From NCBI RefSeq assembly GCF_016429155.1, contig NZ_JAELUC010000010.1, positions 1-64,000 on the forward strand: DNA of 64,000 nucleotides, given 5' to 3'. This document shows, in pieces, positions 29,481 through 38,063 of the stretch. The translations under genes were made by a program, and so were the position numbers. This DNA is from Pedobacter sp. ASV12. GTDB taxonomy: Bacteria > Bacteroidota > Bacteroidia > Sphingobacteriales > Sphingobacteriaceae. Every line of letters starts with the position of its first letter. The stretch's first letter is position 1. The notes below the pieces were generated by a model. The model saw only the letters and a list, made by a program, of their open reading frames with translations. It was not told the DNA's origin and did not search any database.

Positions 29481-32471
29481 TTAAAAACTAAATTCTCCAA
29501 CCAGGTTTCCGTTTCTGCTGCTGGACTCCAGGGGCAATACCATCATCTTTCGCTCTTCTTTGCCTGTGGCATAGCGGATATAGATCTCGGCGCTCACCGT
29601 TGTTGGTCCGCTTAGGCTAACCTGCCTGTCGCCAAAGTAGTTTACCTCTATTTTATATTTTCCTTTGATGGCTTTTTTGAGCATAAACTGTTCCGGGCCA
29701 TAACCATCGGTAAAGTCGTTGCTCATTCTGCCTCCGATTTCAGTTTTTGGATGGCTGTAATAACATTTTTCTCCATCGGGATCGGTAACCCACAAATCGA
29801 TATCAGTGTCGTTCTTGTTCCAGTTGAGCACCACCCTAATGTCAACCGGTAAAGGCTGGATCAGTCTTTTATCAATTTGCCTGGTATCTAGCCGCTTGCC
29901 GTATTTTGTAATCAGGTGGTTGATTTCGGCAATAATGATCTCTTCAATGCCTTCATCCCTATCGGCCGATTGCATGTTATAGCTTTGGGTAAGCACTTTG
30001 TACAGGTTGTTGAGCGCTTCCTGATAACGGCCCACATCTTCTAACGCCAACGCATAATCGCGATAGCTTTGCGCATCCATTGGCCGCCATTGCAACACCT
30101 TTTCGGCAATGAAAAGCGAGGCGGTATAGTTATGGGTCTGTTTAAGTTTATAGGCCATTACCTTGTACAAATCGGCATTTTCAAGCTCTAGTTCTGCCAT
30201 GTTGCTCAATATCTGCAGCGCCCTTACACTATCAGCCTGTTGATAGAACCAATTGGCCACATCGAAATAAAAAGTTGGCGTATGCAGGTATTGCTCCCTA
30301 AGCCCCAAATATTTCTGATAGGCTGCTGCCGGCTTGCCGGTTAAAGCCTTCATGTAATCTTTATCGCTTTTAAATTCTTTGACCGTAATGACGGGTTGCT
30401 GCTCAAATGCCTGCGACTTATCTCTTGTAACTTCCATGCCCGCTACCTTGCCCTGCAGGGACCCATTTGTTGGCAGCGTTATAGAAGACGCCGAATAGGT
30501 AGTCATTCGCTTAGCCTGCGCTTGGGCAGTTGAGGTAATCATCGCTTCCTGAAGACTGTTATTTTTCAGCAGTTCTTCTGCTTGTACAGCATCGGCCCTT
30601 TGCCTTTCATTTCTTGCCGGGCTTGGTGCACTTACCGCAGCTTCTCTCACCCTTTCTTCGACCACTACCGGCTGCGGAAACTTGAACTGATCTTGTTTCC
30701 TTTTCGGAGTAAAGTCGGTATTCCACCATTCCTTAAGCGTTTTGCTCATGGCTATCGCGTCATTAATCAGGTCTGTTCTTCGCTCTACAATCAATTGCCT
30801 TCTTTGTTTTGTTGCCAAATCGAATTCCTTGCGCAGTTCGGTAGGCGGCGTAATGTCGTACCTCAGGTAATCGTCTAAAGTTTCCAACACAAGGAGACTG
30901 GTATTTCGGGTTACAATGCCAAACTGCTTGCTCAGGCTACTGATTTCGTCTTTATTGGCTTCATACTGGATGTCCATTTCGGCAATTTTTTTCTGCGCCC
31001 AAATTCTGCTTACTTCTACGCGGCTTAAGGGTTGCATATTAGGGTCGAGGCGCACTTCCTGTTCGCTTACTACCGAACGGCCATAGCCAAACTGCAGGAT
31101 GATCTTGGTGCTGTATTCGCTTAATATTCCGGCAACGGCCAAATGTCTGCCGGCATTTACCGGTAGCGAAGGATAGGTTTGGCGTACTTCTAGGTTGTTT
31201 TTAATGCCTAAATACTGCAACTGGTCTTCGTTTAGCTGCTCAAAGGCATCTTTTGTGGTTGTGGCATTGAGGTTAACAAACTTGCCTCCGCTTTTCAATG
31301 CAATGTATTGTTGCGTGCTGTAATCGGCCTTTAAACTCGAGTTAACTACATGAACAGGCTGCTGAAGCGCTACCCTATTTTTCCCGAAAGTTGAAAGCCC
31401 ATCAGTAAAAAACAGATACTCGCCGGCCGGCAAAACCTTCGCATTGATGCGGCTAAAATCGGTCGCGCCATCATAAACAATCTTGCCCAGTCGCTCTCTT
31501 AGCGCATCCCAATTGCCGTTGGTAATGGTAAAAGTACCTGCCAGACTAAAGGTATTGTTCAGCAAGCCCAAACGGATAGTGAGGTTTTTTCGTTGTTTGA
31601 CAATCAGGTCTAAAAGTTCTGTTTCCTTTTTCAAATCGCGTTGTAGCCCACTTAGCGAGCAATCCCAAATCAAGCCGATTTCATTGCTCCATTGGTGCGG
31701 CCTGCTGGCGGCTTTCGGAAAAACATTGACCAGGAAGTAATAACCGCTGCTGGCCTTTTGCAACTGCACCTCAGGTAAACTTGCTTTTTTAGGCAGGTTG
31801 ATGGTTAAGCCTTTCTTCGAAATAAAATCGGTTTTCCTTAGCGAAGCGATATAGGTATTGTCCATGTTTTTAATATCGAGGCTGCCATCGGGCTGCTCGA
31901 CAAACTCGGGCTTGGCTATGCTTTCGAAAATGGTTGCATTTAATGAGAATTCGGCGATTTTTTCTGGATAAGCCAAAGGCAGGTGATAGCGCAAGGTGCT
32001 GTTTGCCCCAAGCTTGAGCTCTTCTTCATAGCCCAAGGTAATGGTTCTTGATCCGTTTGCCGGAATAGGATAGATCTTTGTCCTGAAATTATTGCCCTCT
32101 ACCTGTTCGAGCAGACCCGGGTCAACCCTTCGGCGTACAATGCTTTCAAAAACCTCGGTGGCCTTGGCTTTGGCTACAGGTACGGCTTCGCGCATCTTGC
32201 CGTTAATGTCGAGCGCATAGCGGCTGATTGTTACGCCTTCGGGCATCGGAAAGGTCAGTTCTCCCTCTAAAACGCGATTGCTGCTGTTGTAAAAGGTCAT
32301 GGTCATGGTGGTTGTAGCAATATTGCCCACCAATTGTACGGCTATATCCAGTTTTTTTAGCGTAACCGGCTGTTCTGTTGCCGTACCTGTTTTCAGAATC
32401 GGCATTTGAGCCAATGCCCAAATTGGTAAGGCGAGCAGCACAAGGGGGAGAAAAAGTTTAAATAGTTTCAT
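29481..32471 (-). CDS. Large secreted VIT / vWA-like / DUF2135 protein
   Basis: 996 residues with a signal peptide (ends about residue 22, IWALAQ). Residues 30-160 form a VIT (inter-alpha-trypsin/vault) domain (GNIATTTMTMTFYNSSNRVL, then SIVRRRVDPGLLEQVEGNNF). Around 270-430 comes a vWA-like domain with a MIDAS-type DCSLSG. A helical, Gln/Arg-rich linker (about 570-690) contains a segment resembling a TonB-receptor plug lead (ITLPTNGSLQGKVAGMEV). TPR-like repeats occupy about 730-870, and a DUF2135 beta domain about 885-985 (NWNKNDTDIDLWVTDPDGEK). It probably mediates surface protein-protein contacts. Nothing is known of its partners. Confidence 0.85.
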   Translation of the reverse strand: MKLFKLFLPLVLLALPIWALAQMPILKTGTATEQPVTLKKLDIAVQLVGNIATTTMTMTFYNSSNRVLEGELTFPMPEGVTISRYALDINGKMREAVPVAKAKATEVFESIVRRRVDPGLLEQVEGNNFRTKIYPIPANGSRTITLGYEEELKLGANSTLRYHLPLAYPEKIAEFSLNATIFESIAKPEFVEQPDGSLDIKNMDNTYIASLRKTDFISKKGLTINLPKKASLPEVQLQKASSGYYFLVNVFPKAASRPHQWSNEIGLIWDCSLSGLQRDLKKETELLDLIVKQRKNLTIRLGLLNNTFSLAGTFTITNGNWDALRERLGKIVYDGATDFSRINAKVLPAGEYLFFTDGLSTFGKNRVALQQPVHVVNSSLKADYSTQQYIALKSGGKFVNLNATTTKDAFEQLNEDQLQYLGIKNNLEVRQTYPSLPVNAGRHLAVAGILSEYSTKIILQFGYGRSVVSEQEVRLDPNMQPLSRVEVSRIWAQKKIAEMDIQYEANKDEISSLSKQFGIVTRNTSLLVLETLDDYLRYDITPPTELRKEFDLATKQRRQLIVERRTDLINDAIAMSKTLKEWWNTDFTPKRKQDQFKFPQPVVVEERVREAAVSAPSPARNERQRADAVQAEELLKNNSLQEAMITSTAQAQAKRMTTYSASSITLPTNGSLQGKVAGMEVTRDKSQAFEQQPVITVKEFKSDKDYMKALTGKPAAAYQKYLGLREQYLHTPTFYFDVANWFYQQADSVRALQILSNMAELELENADLYKVMAYKLKQTHNYTASLFIAEKVLQWRPMDAQSYRDYALALEDVGRYQEALNNLYKVLTQSYNMQSADRDEGIEEIIIAEINHLITKYGKRLDTRQIDKRLIQPLPVDIRVVLNWNKNDTDIDLWVTDPDGEKCYYSHPKTEIGGRMSNDFTDGYGPEQFMLKKAIKGKYKIEVNYFGDRQVSLSGPTTVSAEIYIRYATGKEERKMMVLPLESSSRNGNLVGEFSF

Positions 32472-32614
32472 GGCTTTGCATTTTTAGTATGGATGCAAAA
32501 CCAAATCAATTTGCATAAATCTTTTTTCGGATGATGATCGGGGCCCATGCTTTACTCGTCCCGTTTTGTAACATTTATGCGCTTTAAGCATCGAAATATA
32601 AAACCTAAAAGAAA

Positions 32615-32938
32615 ATGTTAATCACAACCACAAATACCATTGAAGGCAAGAGAATTGTAAAGTACATTGGTCTTGTAAGTGGCGAAACCATTATTGGCGC
32701 CAATATTTTTAAAGATTTGTTTGCGGGTATCCGCGATATTGTCGGTGGCCGTTCGGGCTCCTACGAGCAGGTGTTGCGCGAAGGCAAAAACACAGCCGTA
32801 AACGAAATGCAGCAATATGCGGCAGCCATGGGTGCCAATGCCATTATTGGTGTAGACCTCGATTACGAAACCGTTGGAAGCGGTGGAAGCATGCTGATGG
32901 TTACTGCTAGCGGCACCGCCGTTGTGCTGGAGGATTAG
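32615..32938 (+). CDS. YbjQ-family protein
   Basis: 107 residues, the normal size. The family motifs are present: [40 protein letters not shown], then [20 protein letters not shown]. The fold is a pentameric alpha-beta barrel once called heavy-metal-binding; the function is unproven. It is divergent from the VIT-domain gene and ends in a strong terminator. Confidence 0.9.
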   Translation: MLITTTNTIEGKRIVKYIGLVSGETIIGANIFKDLFAGIRDIVGGRSGSYEQVLREGKNTAVNEMQQYAAAMGANAIIGVDLDYETVGSGGSMLMVTASGTAVVLED

Positions 32939-33001
32939 CGCAAAGTGTTTGGGATTGCGCTGGGCGTTTTCTGCAAAGCGCAGCCACTACAAAATAAAGA
33001 G

Positions 33002-33058
33002 GCCACAGATTGACAGACTTGAATGCATCTCAGCTGTTAATCTGTGGCTAGTTTTTTT
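33002..33058 (+). terminator. Terminator after the YbjQ gene, abutting the pfkA stop
   Basis: Stem of 15 base pairs with one mismatch, GCCACAGATTGACAG (33002-33016) with 33034-33048, a 17-base loop, then T7. In the minus direction the A-rich flank is short, so it mainly serves the plus strand but may also stop pfkA transcripts. Confidence 0.8.
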
Positions 33059-34040
33059 ATAGCGAAAGGATTTCTGCCAATTTTAACCAGGTTGGCGTTA
33101 TTTTTTCTGCATCGATATGTTTGATGGCGTGCGAAAACGGGGTAAATACGATTTCTTTGTTAACCTGGCCAGCCATTACATCGGTCTTGCCTTCTAGTAA
33201 GCCTTCAACCGCCGCCACGCCCAGGCGACTTGCCAATACGCGGTCCATACAGCTCGGCTTGCCACCACGCTGGATATGACCCAATACCGAAACACGGATA
33301 TCATACTTCGGAAACTTGGCCTTCAGCGCCTCTCCTACGTTGTAAGCACCTCCGGCTTCGTCGCCCTCGGCAACAATAATAATTTTAGAAGCCTTGTCTT
33401 TACGGCCATGCTCCAACCTTTTCATCAGGTCTTCTACACCAATTTTGGCTTCCGGAATAAGGATGGCTTCAGCACCTACACCAATACCACTGCGCAAGGC
33501 GATTAATCCCGAATCGCGACCCATTACTTCTACAATAAACAACCGGTCGTGCGACTCGGCGGTATCTCTGATCTTATCAACCGCATTGACCACGGTGTTA
33601 ATGGCCGTATCGTAGCCGATCGTAAAATCGGTTCCAGCCAAGTCGTTATCAATAGTGCCAGGCAAACCAATCACCGGAAAACTGAATTCTCTCGAAAAAA
33701 GATCGGCACCGGTAAAAGTTCCGTCGCCACCAATGACCACCAGCGCATCGATATCGCTTGCCACCAAATTCTTATAGGCCAGCTCGCGACCTTCCTTGGT
33801 TTTAAAGGCATCGCTACGGGCGGTTTTTAATATGGTGCCTCCCCGTTGGATAATATTGGCCACCGACTTGCCGTCCATCGGCATAAAATCGGCTTGGATA
33901 AGTCCTTCGTAGCCCCGCATTACGCCGGTAACCCTTAAATTATGGTATAAGCTCGCTCTTACCACCGCCCTAATGGCGGCATTCATTCCGGGAGAATCTC
34001 CTCCGGAAGTTAGTATTCCTATATTTTTGATGTTACTCAT
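33057..34040 (-). CDS. pfkA: 6-phosphofructokinase
   Basis: 327 residues, the length of the short ATP-dependent bacterial enzyme. It phosphorylates fructose 6-phosphate to the 1,6-bisphosphate in glycolysis. Motifs: LTSGGDSPGMNAAIRAVVR near the N-terminus, VIGGDGTFTGADLF (ATP site, GGDGT), GLPGTIDNDLAGTDFTIGYD (catalytic Asp), VEVMGRDSGLIAL and LGHIQRGGKPSCMDRVLASR. It starts 9 bases after the DsbD gene on the same strand, an odd pairing of glycolysis and redox transport. Confidence 0.96.
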   Translation of the reverse strand: MSNIKNIGILTSGGDSPGMNAAIRAVVRASLYHNLRVTGVMRGYEGLIQADFMPMDGKSVANIIQRGGTILKTARSDAFKTKEGRELAYKNLVASDIDALVVIGGDGTFTGADLFSREFSFPVIGLPGTIDNDLAGTDFTIGYDTAINTVVNAVDKIRDTAESHDRLFIVEVMGRDSGLIALRSGIGVGAEAILIPEAKIGVEDLMKRLEHGRKDKASKIIIVAEGDEAGGAYNVGEALKAKFPKYDIRVSVLGHIQRGGKPSCMDRVLASRLGVAAVEGLLEGKTDVMAGQVNKEIVFTPFSHAIKHIDAEKITPTWLKLAEILSL

Positions 34041-34049
34041 GTATGTTTC

Positions 34050-35744
34050 TTATTTGCTCGGCTTATAATTGTCTAAGCCACTCTGCAAGAATGCCGCATA
34101 TTCCTTCGCATTAAAATTAGCGCCTTGGGGTTCAACCAATGGATTTAAATCATGGTCGGCCAATACATAAAATGGCTGTGCGTTTGCATTGTATTTAGTT
34201 GCCTGAAGATCTTGGTTCCATCTGCCCAAATCATCCGTATTCCCTTTCAAATAGTTAGAATAGTGATTTTTATTGGCGGGCATTTTTATTTTCCGCTCGT
34301 CTACATAGAGTTGGATCAGCACATAGTTTTCTTTAATCAGCTTGCCTACTGTGGCATCGACCCAAACCTCGTCTTCCATTTTGCGGCAATTGACGCAGGT
34401 ATGGCCGGTAAAGTCGAGCATAATTGGCTTATTTACTTGTTTAGCGTAAGCAATTCCCTCATCCAAATCAAAAAACACATTGAAACCATGCGGCGGATGC
34501 AATACATCATCGTATTTTACCTTTTTAGGGAAACCCACCGAGGCCGAACTAGCAGAACCTGAGCTCCCGGCAGTCAAGATAAAATCCTGGGTATTCATCG
34601 GAGGTGCCAATCCGCTTAATATTTTTACCGGAGCACCCCAAAGGCCAGGCACCAAATAAATGGCGAAAGCTATTGAAACTAGCGACAATAATAACCTTGG
34701 TACGCTGACATACTGCAGGTCGCTATCATGTGAAAATTTGAGCTTGCCCAGCAGGTAGAAGCCCATCATGGCAAAAATCACGATCCACAATACCAAAAAG
34801 ATTTCTCTGTCGAACCACTCCCAGTGCCAAACCAAATCTGCTGCCGACAGGAATTTCAAGGCCAAAGCCAGCTCTAAAAAGCCCAAACAAACCTTTACGC
34901 TGTTCAGCCAGCCTCCAGATTTTGGCATGCTATTTAAAAAGCCTGGGAATATAGCCGATAAGGTAAACGGAAGGGCCAAAGCCAAGGCAAAACCAAACAT
35001 ACCAACGGCAGGTGCCAATATTTCTCCTTTTGAACTTGCTTGCACCAATAGCGTACCGATAATTGGTCCGGTACAAGAGAACGAAACCAAAGCTAAAGAA
35101 GCCGCCATAAAGAATATACCACCCAAACCTTTGCTATTGTCGGCCTTTGCGTCAATCTTATTAACGAAAGAACTTGGCAAGGTAATCTCGAATGCACCAA
35201 AAAAGGAAATGGCAAAAACAACAAGCAATATAAAAAACAGAATATTGAATAGGCCGCTGCTGCTTAATTCATTCAGCTTTGCCGAACCAAACAAGATAGT
35301 AATCAACAAGCCAAAAGCCACATAAATAACGATGATAGAAAGGCCATAAATAATGGCCAAGCCAACGCCTTTTTTCTTGCTTCCCGCTTTTTTCGTAAAA
35401 TAACTTACTGTGAGTGGAACCATGGGAAAGATACATGGCATTAGAAACGCCAAGAATCCACCAAACAAACCCTCAATAAAGGTTTGCCAAAGTGTTTTGG
35501 GCTTTGCCTCTTTTTTAACTGATGTGGCTGGAGCTTTTGCCGTACTTACCGAATCCTTTTTAACGGTATCTGCTTTGATATTATTCTTTATGCTATCTTC
35601 CTTAGACCCAATCGTGGTAAACTGCAAATCGTCGGGTGCACTGTTGGCCGTTGTGTCTGTTTGCGGTTTGAGCGCATAGCCGAGGTTAGGGCTCATTACT
35701 AAAAAGGAAGCCATAAGGAACAGCAGCAAGCTTAATTTTTTCAT
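34050..35744 (-). CDS. dsbD: DsbD-like thiol:disulfide interchange protein lacking the alpha domain
   Basis: 564 residues from MKKLSLLLFLMASFLVMS. A signal peptide and a Thr/Lys-rich linker replace the usual periplasmic alpha domain. Eight or so transmembrane helices follow, with the paired redox cysteines in LAFLMPCIFPMVPLTVSYF and LVSFSCTGPIIGTLLVQ. The C-terminal thioredoxin (about 440-564) has DFTGHTCVNCRKMEDEVW. It moves electrons from cytoplasmic thioredoxin to periplasmic thiol proteins. The missing alpha domain is encoded by two small genes just upstream. The frame is open 46 codons earlier, but that stretch has no signal-like character. Confidence 0.93.
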   Translation of the reverse strand: MKKLSLLLFLMASFLVMSPNLGYALKPQTDTTANSAPDDLQFTTIGSKEDSIKNNIKADTVKKDSVSTAKAPATSVKKEAKPKTLWQTFIEGLFGGFLAFLMPCIFPMVPLTVSYFTKKAGSKKKGVGLAIIYGLSIIVIYVAFGLLITILFGSAKLNELSSSGLFNILFFILLVVFAISFFGAFEITLPSSFVNKIDAKADNSKGLGGIFFMAASLALVSFSCTGPIIGTLLVQASSKGEILAPAVGMFGFALALALPFTLSAIFPGFLNSMPKSGGWLNSVKVCLGFLELALALKFLSAADLVWHWEWFDREIFLVLWIVIFAMMGFYLLGKLKFSHDSDLQYVSVPRLLLSLVSIAFAIYLVPGLWGAPVKILSGLAPPMNTQDFILTAGSSGSASSASVGFPKKVKYDDVLHPPHGFNVFFDLDEGIAYAKQVNKPIMLDFTGHTCVNCRKMEDEVWVDATVGKLIKENYVLIQLYVDERKIKMPANKNHYSNYLKGNTDDLGRWNQDLQATKYNANAQPFYVLADHDLNPLVEPQGANFNAKEYAAFLQSGLDNYKPSK

Positions 35745-35878
35745 GGTGATATCGATTAAATTCTCAAAGGTTAGTGTGCTTTGGTGTGTTTTTAAAAGGC
35801 GTGAAGTTAATGATATTTTTTTATTTGACATCTTTGGTCCTCTCCTCAAATGCCTTATTTTACTTTCAATAAATACTA

Positions 35879-36325
35879 TCAATTAACTGGGATACTAAAC
35901 ATCAGCTCGTCAGAAGGCAGGCAAGCCTTGTCGCTGCATACCATAAATTCAACTTTGCCCCTAACGGTAGTTTGCCTTTTGTTGAGCCTGATTTTTTGCT
36001 CAAAAACAACCTCTTTTTCAAAATAGCCAAGGTTGGCCTTTAAAAATTTATCGTATTTAACTGTTGGCTTGGGCTGCTGGGTAGCCCCAATCAGGGTATA
36101 ATCTTTAGCGGGTACAAAAGTAAAAAAGGTGCGGGTTGGACTCGGTTTCGGATTGAGTGCATAAACATGCCATTTAGGCTGCAGGCGGGCTTTAAGGTAA
36201 AGCGTGGCTTCATGCGCTCCGGTTTTTTGGGCGCGGTACGACCAGCTTATTGGTTTTTCAAGCTGTGCCAATACGCTCGAGCTGGCACCAAGGATCAAAA
36301 TCAATCCCAATATCAGTTTCTTCAT
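35879..36325 (-). CDS. Stand-alone DsbD alpha-like periplasmic protein, copy 2
   Basis: 148 residues with a signal peptide (ends SVLAQ, about residue 21). The mature domain matches the immunoglobulin-like DsbD-alpha fold (WSYRAQKTGAHEATLYLKAR, then WHVYALNPKPSPTRTFFTF) and ends with the cysteine pair CSDKAC in front of LPSDELMFSIPV. In DsbD this pair accepts electrons from the membrane domain and passes them to client proteins. It lies 134 bases upstream of the DsbD ATG, on the same strand, and is paralogous to the next gene upstream. Confidence 0.88.
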   Translation of the reverse strand: MKKLILGLILILGASSSVLAQLEKPISWSYRAQKTGAHEATLYLKARLQPKWHVYALNPKPSPTRTFFTFVPAKDYTLIGATQQPKPTVKYDKFLKANLGYFEKEVVFEQKIRLNKRQTTVRGKVEFMVCSDKACLPSDELMFSIPVN

Positions 36326-36339
36326 TGGATTATATCAAA

Positions 36340-36368
36340 CAAAAAAAGCCCTGAAAAACTTCAAGGCT
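36340..36368 (-). terminator. Terminator between the two DsbD-alpha-like genes
   Basis: Nine-base-pair stem with one G-T wobble (36347-36355 with 36360-36368), a 4-base loop, T7 in the minus direction (36341-36347). The two paralogues are therefore probably in separate transcripts. Confidence 0.75.
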
Positions 36369-36388
36369 CTTTAATTTCTTTTTATGGT

Positions 36389-36838
36389 TTATTTTACCGG
36401 TATGCTAAAGGCTACTTCGGCAGGAGGCAGGCATTGCTTGTCGTTACATACGCCAAACTCCAGTTTTCCTTTGACCACGGTTTCGCCCTTGTTCAGTTTT
36501 ACCTTTTGCTGAAAAACGACTTCGTTCTCAAAATAAGCCACGTTCATCTTGAAAGTTTTTTCATAAGTGCTAATCGGTTTAGGCTCCATAGTCTTGCCAA
36601 CCAGGGTATAGTCTTTTGATGGGCTGAAGGTGAAAACGGTTTTGGTAGGTCCACCCGCCTTTACGTTTTGCGAATAGATATGCCATCCTTCATCAATTGT
36701 GGCCTTTAAATAAACCGTGGCTTCGGTTTTGCTTGTTTTTTTGGCCACGTACGACCAGCTTACGGGGTTTTCTAGTTGCGCAAATGCTCCGGCAACGCTA
36801 AAAAATAATACTGTTAATACTAAAGCTATTCTTTTCAT
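36389..36838 (-). CDS. Stand-alone DsbD alpha-like periplasmic protein, copy 1
   Basis: 149 residues, roughly half identical by eye to the downstream copy. The signal peptide ends at AGAFAQ. Domain landmarks are WSYVAKKTSKTEATVYLKAT, WHIYSQNVKAGGPTKTVFTF, and the cysteine pair CNDKQC before LPPAEVAFSIPV. Two such copies next to an alpha-less DsbD suggest two client routes served by one membrane relay. It begins 4 bases after the birA stop codon, so it belongs to the birA transcript. Confidence 0.88.
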   Translation of the reverse strand: MKRIALVLTVLFFSVAGAFAQLENPVSWSYVAKKTSKTEATVYLKATIDEGWHIYSQNVKAGGPTKTVFTFSPSKDYTLVGKTMEPKPISTYEKTFKMNVAYFENEVVFQQKVKLNKGETVVKGKLEFGVCNDKQCLPPAEVAFSIPVK

Positions 36839-36842
36839 TTGT

Positions 36843-37619
36843 TTATATATGGGTTAAAAATTCGATCTCCTTAAAATTATATTCCACCATTTGGCCTTCT
36901 TTTTCCAAGCGCAGCAGCCCCAGGTCGCTGATGCCCTTGATCGTTCCTTCAAAAACCTCGCCATTTTGGCGGTAGTTAGCCCGCTGGTCAAACCTGTATA
37001 GCCTATCAACGTAAGTTTGCCTCAATTCGGTATAATGGCCCGCCCTAAGCTGCAAATATAGTTTTTCCAGTTCGCTGCAAATTTCAGACAATAATCTGTC
37101 CAAATTCACATCTTGTTGTAAAATTTGCCCCAGAGAAGTAGCACGTTGACTCAGTGCTGGCGCAAAAACCTGCTGGTTTACATTGAGGCCTATGCCAATA
37201 ACGGCAGTTTTGATGGTGCTGCCCACGATGGTATTCTCAATCAGTATGCCACCCAGTTTCTGGTCAAAATAGTAAATATCATTGGGCCATTTGATGCACA
37301 TGCCCGATGGCACATAAGCCAACAAAACCCTGTTTACAGCCACGCTAACCACCATGTTGAGCAAAAACTGCTTATCCAGGGGCAAAAAGCCGGGCCTCAA
37401 TAAAACACTGAAAGTTAGGTTTTTTCCGGGCTCGGCATGCCAGGCATTCTGCTGCTGGCCCCGTCCGGCATATTGATTCTCTGCCATAATTACAGTACCT
37501 TCTGCTAATGGCTCGGAATTTGACACTAGATTTTTCAGAAAATTATTGGTCGAATCAACCGCCGATAATTTGATAAGATTTTGACCAACAAATAATGTTG
37601 AAAAAGTGTTATTTTGCAA
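36843..37619 (-). CDS. birA: Biotin-[acetyl-CoA-carboxylase] ligase
   Basis: 258 residues of the short, catalytic-only type without an HTH repressor domain. Motifs: VDSTNNFLKNLV, the biotinyl-AMP loop AENQYAGRGQQQNAWHA (GRGxxxxxW), SVLLRPGF, CIKWPNDIYYFDQKLGGILI (KWPND) and a C-terminal SH3-like domain. It attaches biotin to acyl-CoA carboxylase carrier proteins. The only start that keeps the N-terminal strand is a TTG at 37617-37619 (MQNNTFSTLFVGQNLIKL). It is divergent from rsfS, with 44 bases between. Confidence 0.93.
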   Translation of the reverse strand: MQNNTFSTLFVGQNLIKLSAVDSTNNFLKNLVSNSEPLAEGTVIMAENQYAGRGQQQNAWHAEPGKNLTFSVLLRPGFLPLDKQFLLNMVVSVAVNRVLLAYVPSGMCIKWPNDIYYFDQKLGGILIENTIVGSTIKTAVIGIGLNVNQQVFAPALSQRATSLGQILQQDVNLDRLLSEICSELEKLYLQLRAGHYTELRQTYVDRLYRFDQRANYRQNGEVFEGTIKGISDLGLLRLEKEGQMVEYNFKEIEFLTHI

Positions 37620-37629
37620 GTGTTGATGT

Positions 37630-37637
37630 TATATTTG
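37630..37637 (+). promoter_or_regulatory. -7 box TATATTTG for rsfS-ftsH
   Basis: An exact TAnnTTTG match 26 bases upstream of the rsfS ATG, in the short divergent region with birA. Confidence 0.5.
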
Positions 37638-37663
37638 TTGCTAATCAAAAGTAAAAATTTTTA

Positions 37664-38038
37664 ATGGTAAAAAAGAAAACCGCAAATCTTTCTACATACC
37701 TCTCAGAAATAGCTATCCATGGCATCCAGGAAAAAAAAGGGAACGATATTGTGCGCTTGGATCTTAGAGAACTGAACAGTTCGGTTTCCGATTATTTTAT
37801 TGTTTGCAATGCCGATTCTTCGACCCAGGTAAAAGCCATTGCCGATAGCGTTGAGGATGAAATCTATAAACAAACGCAGTTGAACCCTTGGCGCAAAGAG
37901 GGTTTGGATAATGCCGAATGGATTATCCTCGACTATTTTGATGTCGTAGTGCACATTTTCAGAACTGAAAAACGCGATTTCTATGGCATCGAAGACTTAT
38001 GGGGCGATGCAGAAACCACCTCTTACAAGAGCGCATAG
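37664..38038 (+). CDS. rsfS: Ribosomal silencing factor RsfS
   Basis: 124 residues. The conserved core reads IHGIQEKKGNDIVRLDLREL, then SVSDYFIVCNADSSTQVKAI and the family signature WIILDYFDVVVHIFRTEKRD followed by FYGIEDLWGDAE. RsfS binds L14 and blocks subunit joining when nutrients are scarce. It is followed by ftsH after 25 bases, the typical Bacteroidota order. Confidence 0.95.
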   Translation: MVKKKTANLSTYLSEIAIHGIQEKKGNDIVRLDLRELNSSVSDYFIVCNADSSTQVKAIADSVEDEIYKQTQLNPWRKEGLDNAEWIILDYFDVVVHIFRTEKRDFYGIEDLWGDAETTSYKSA

Positions 38039-38063
38039 CCGTTAACTTAACACTAATGTAAAA

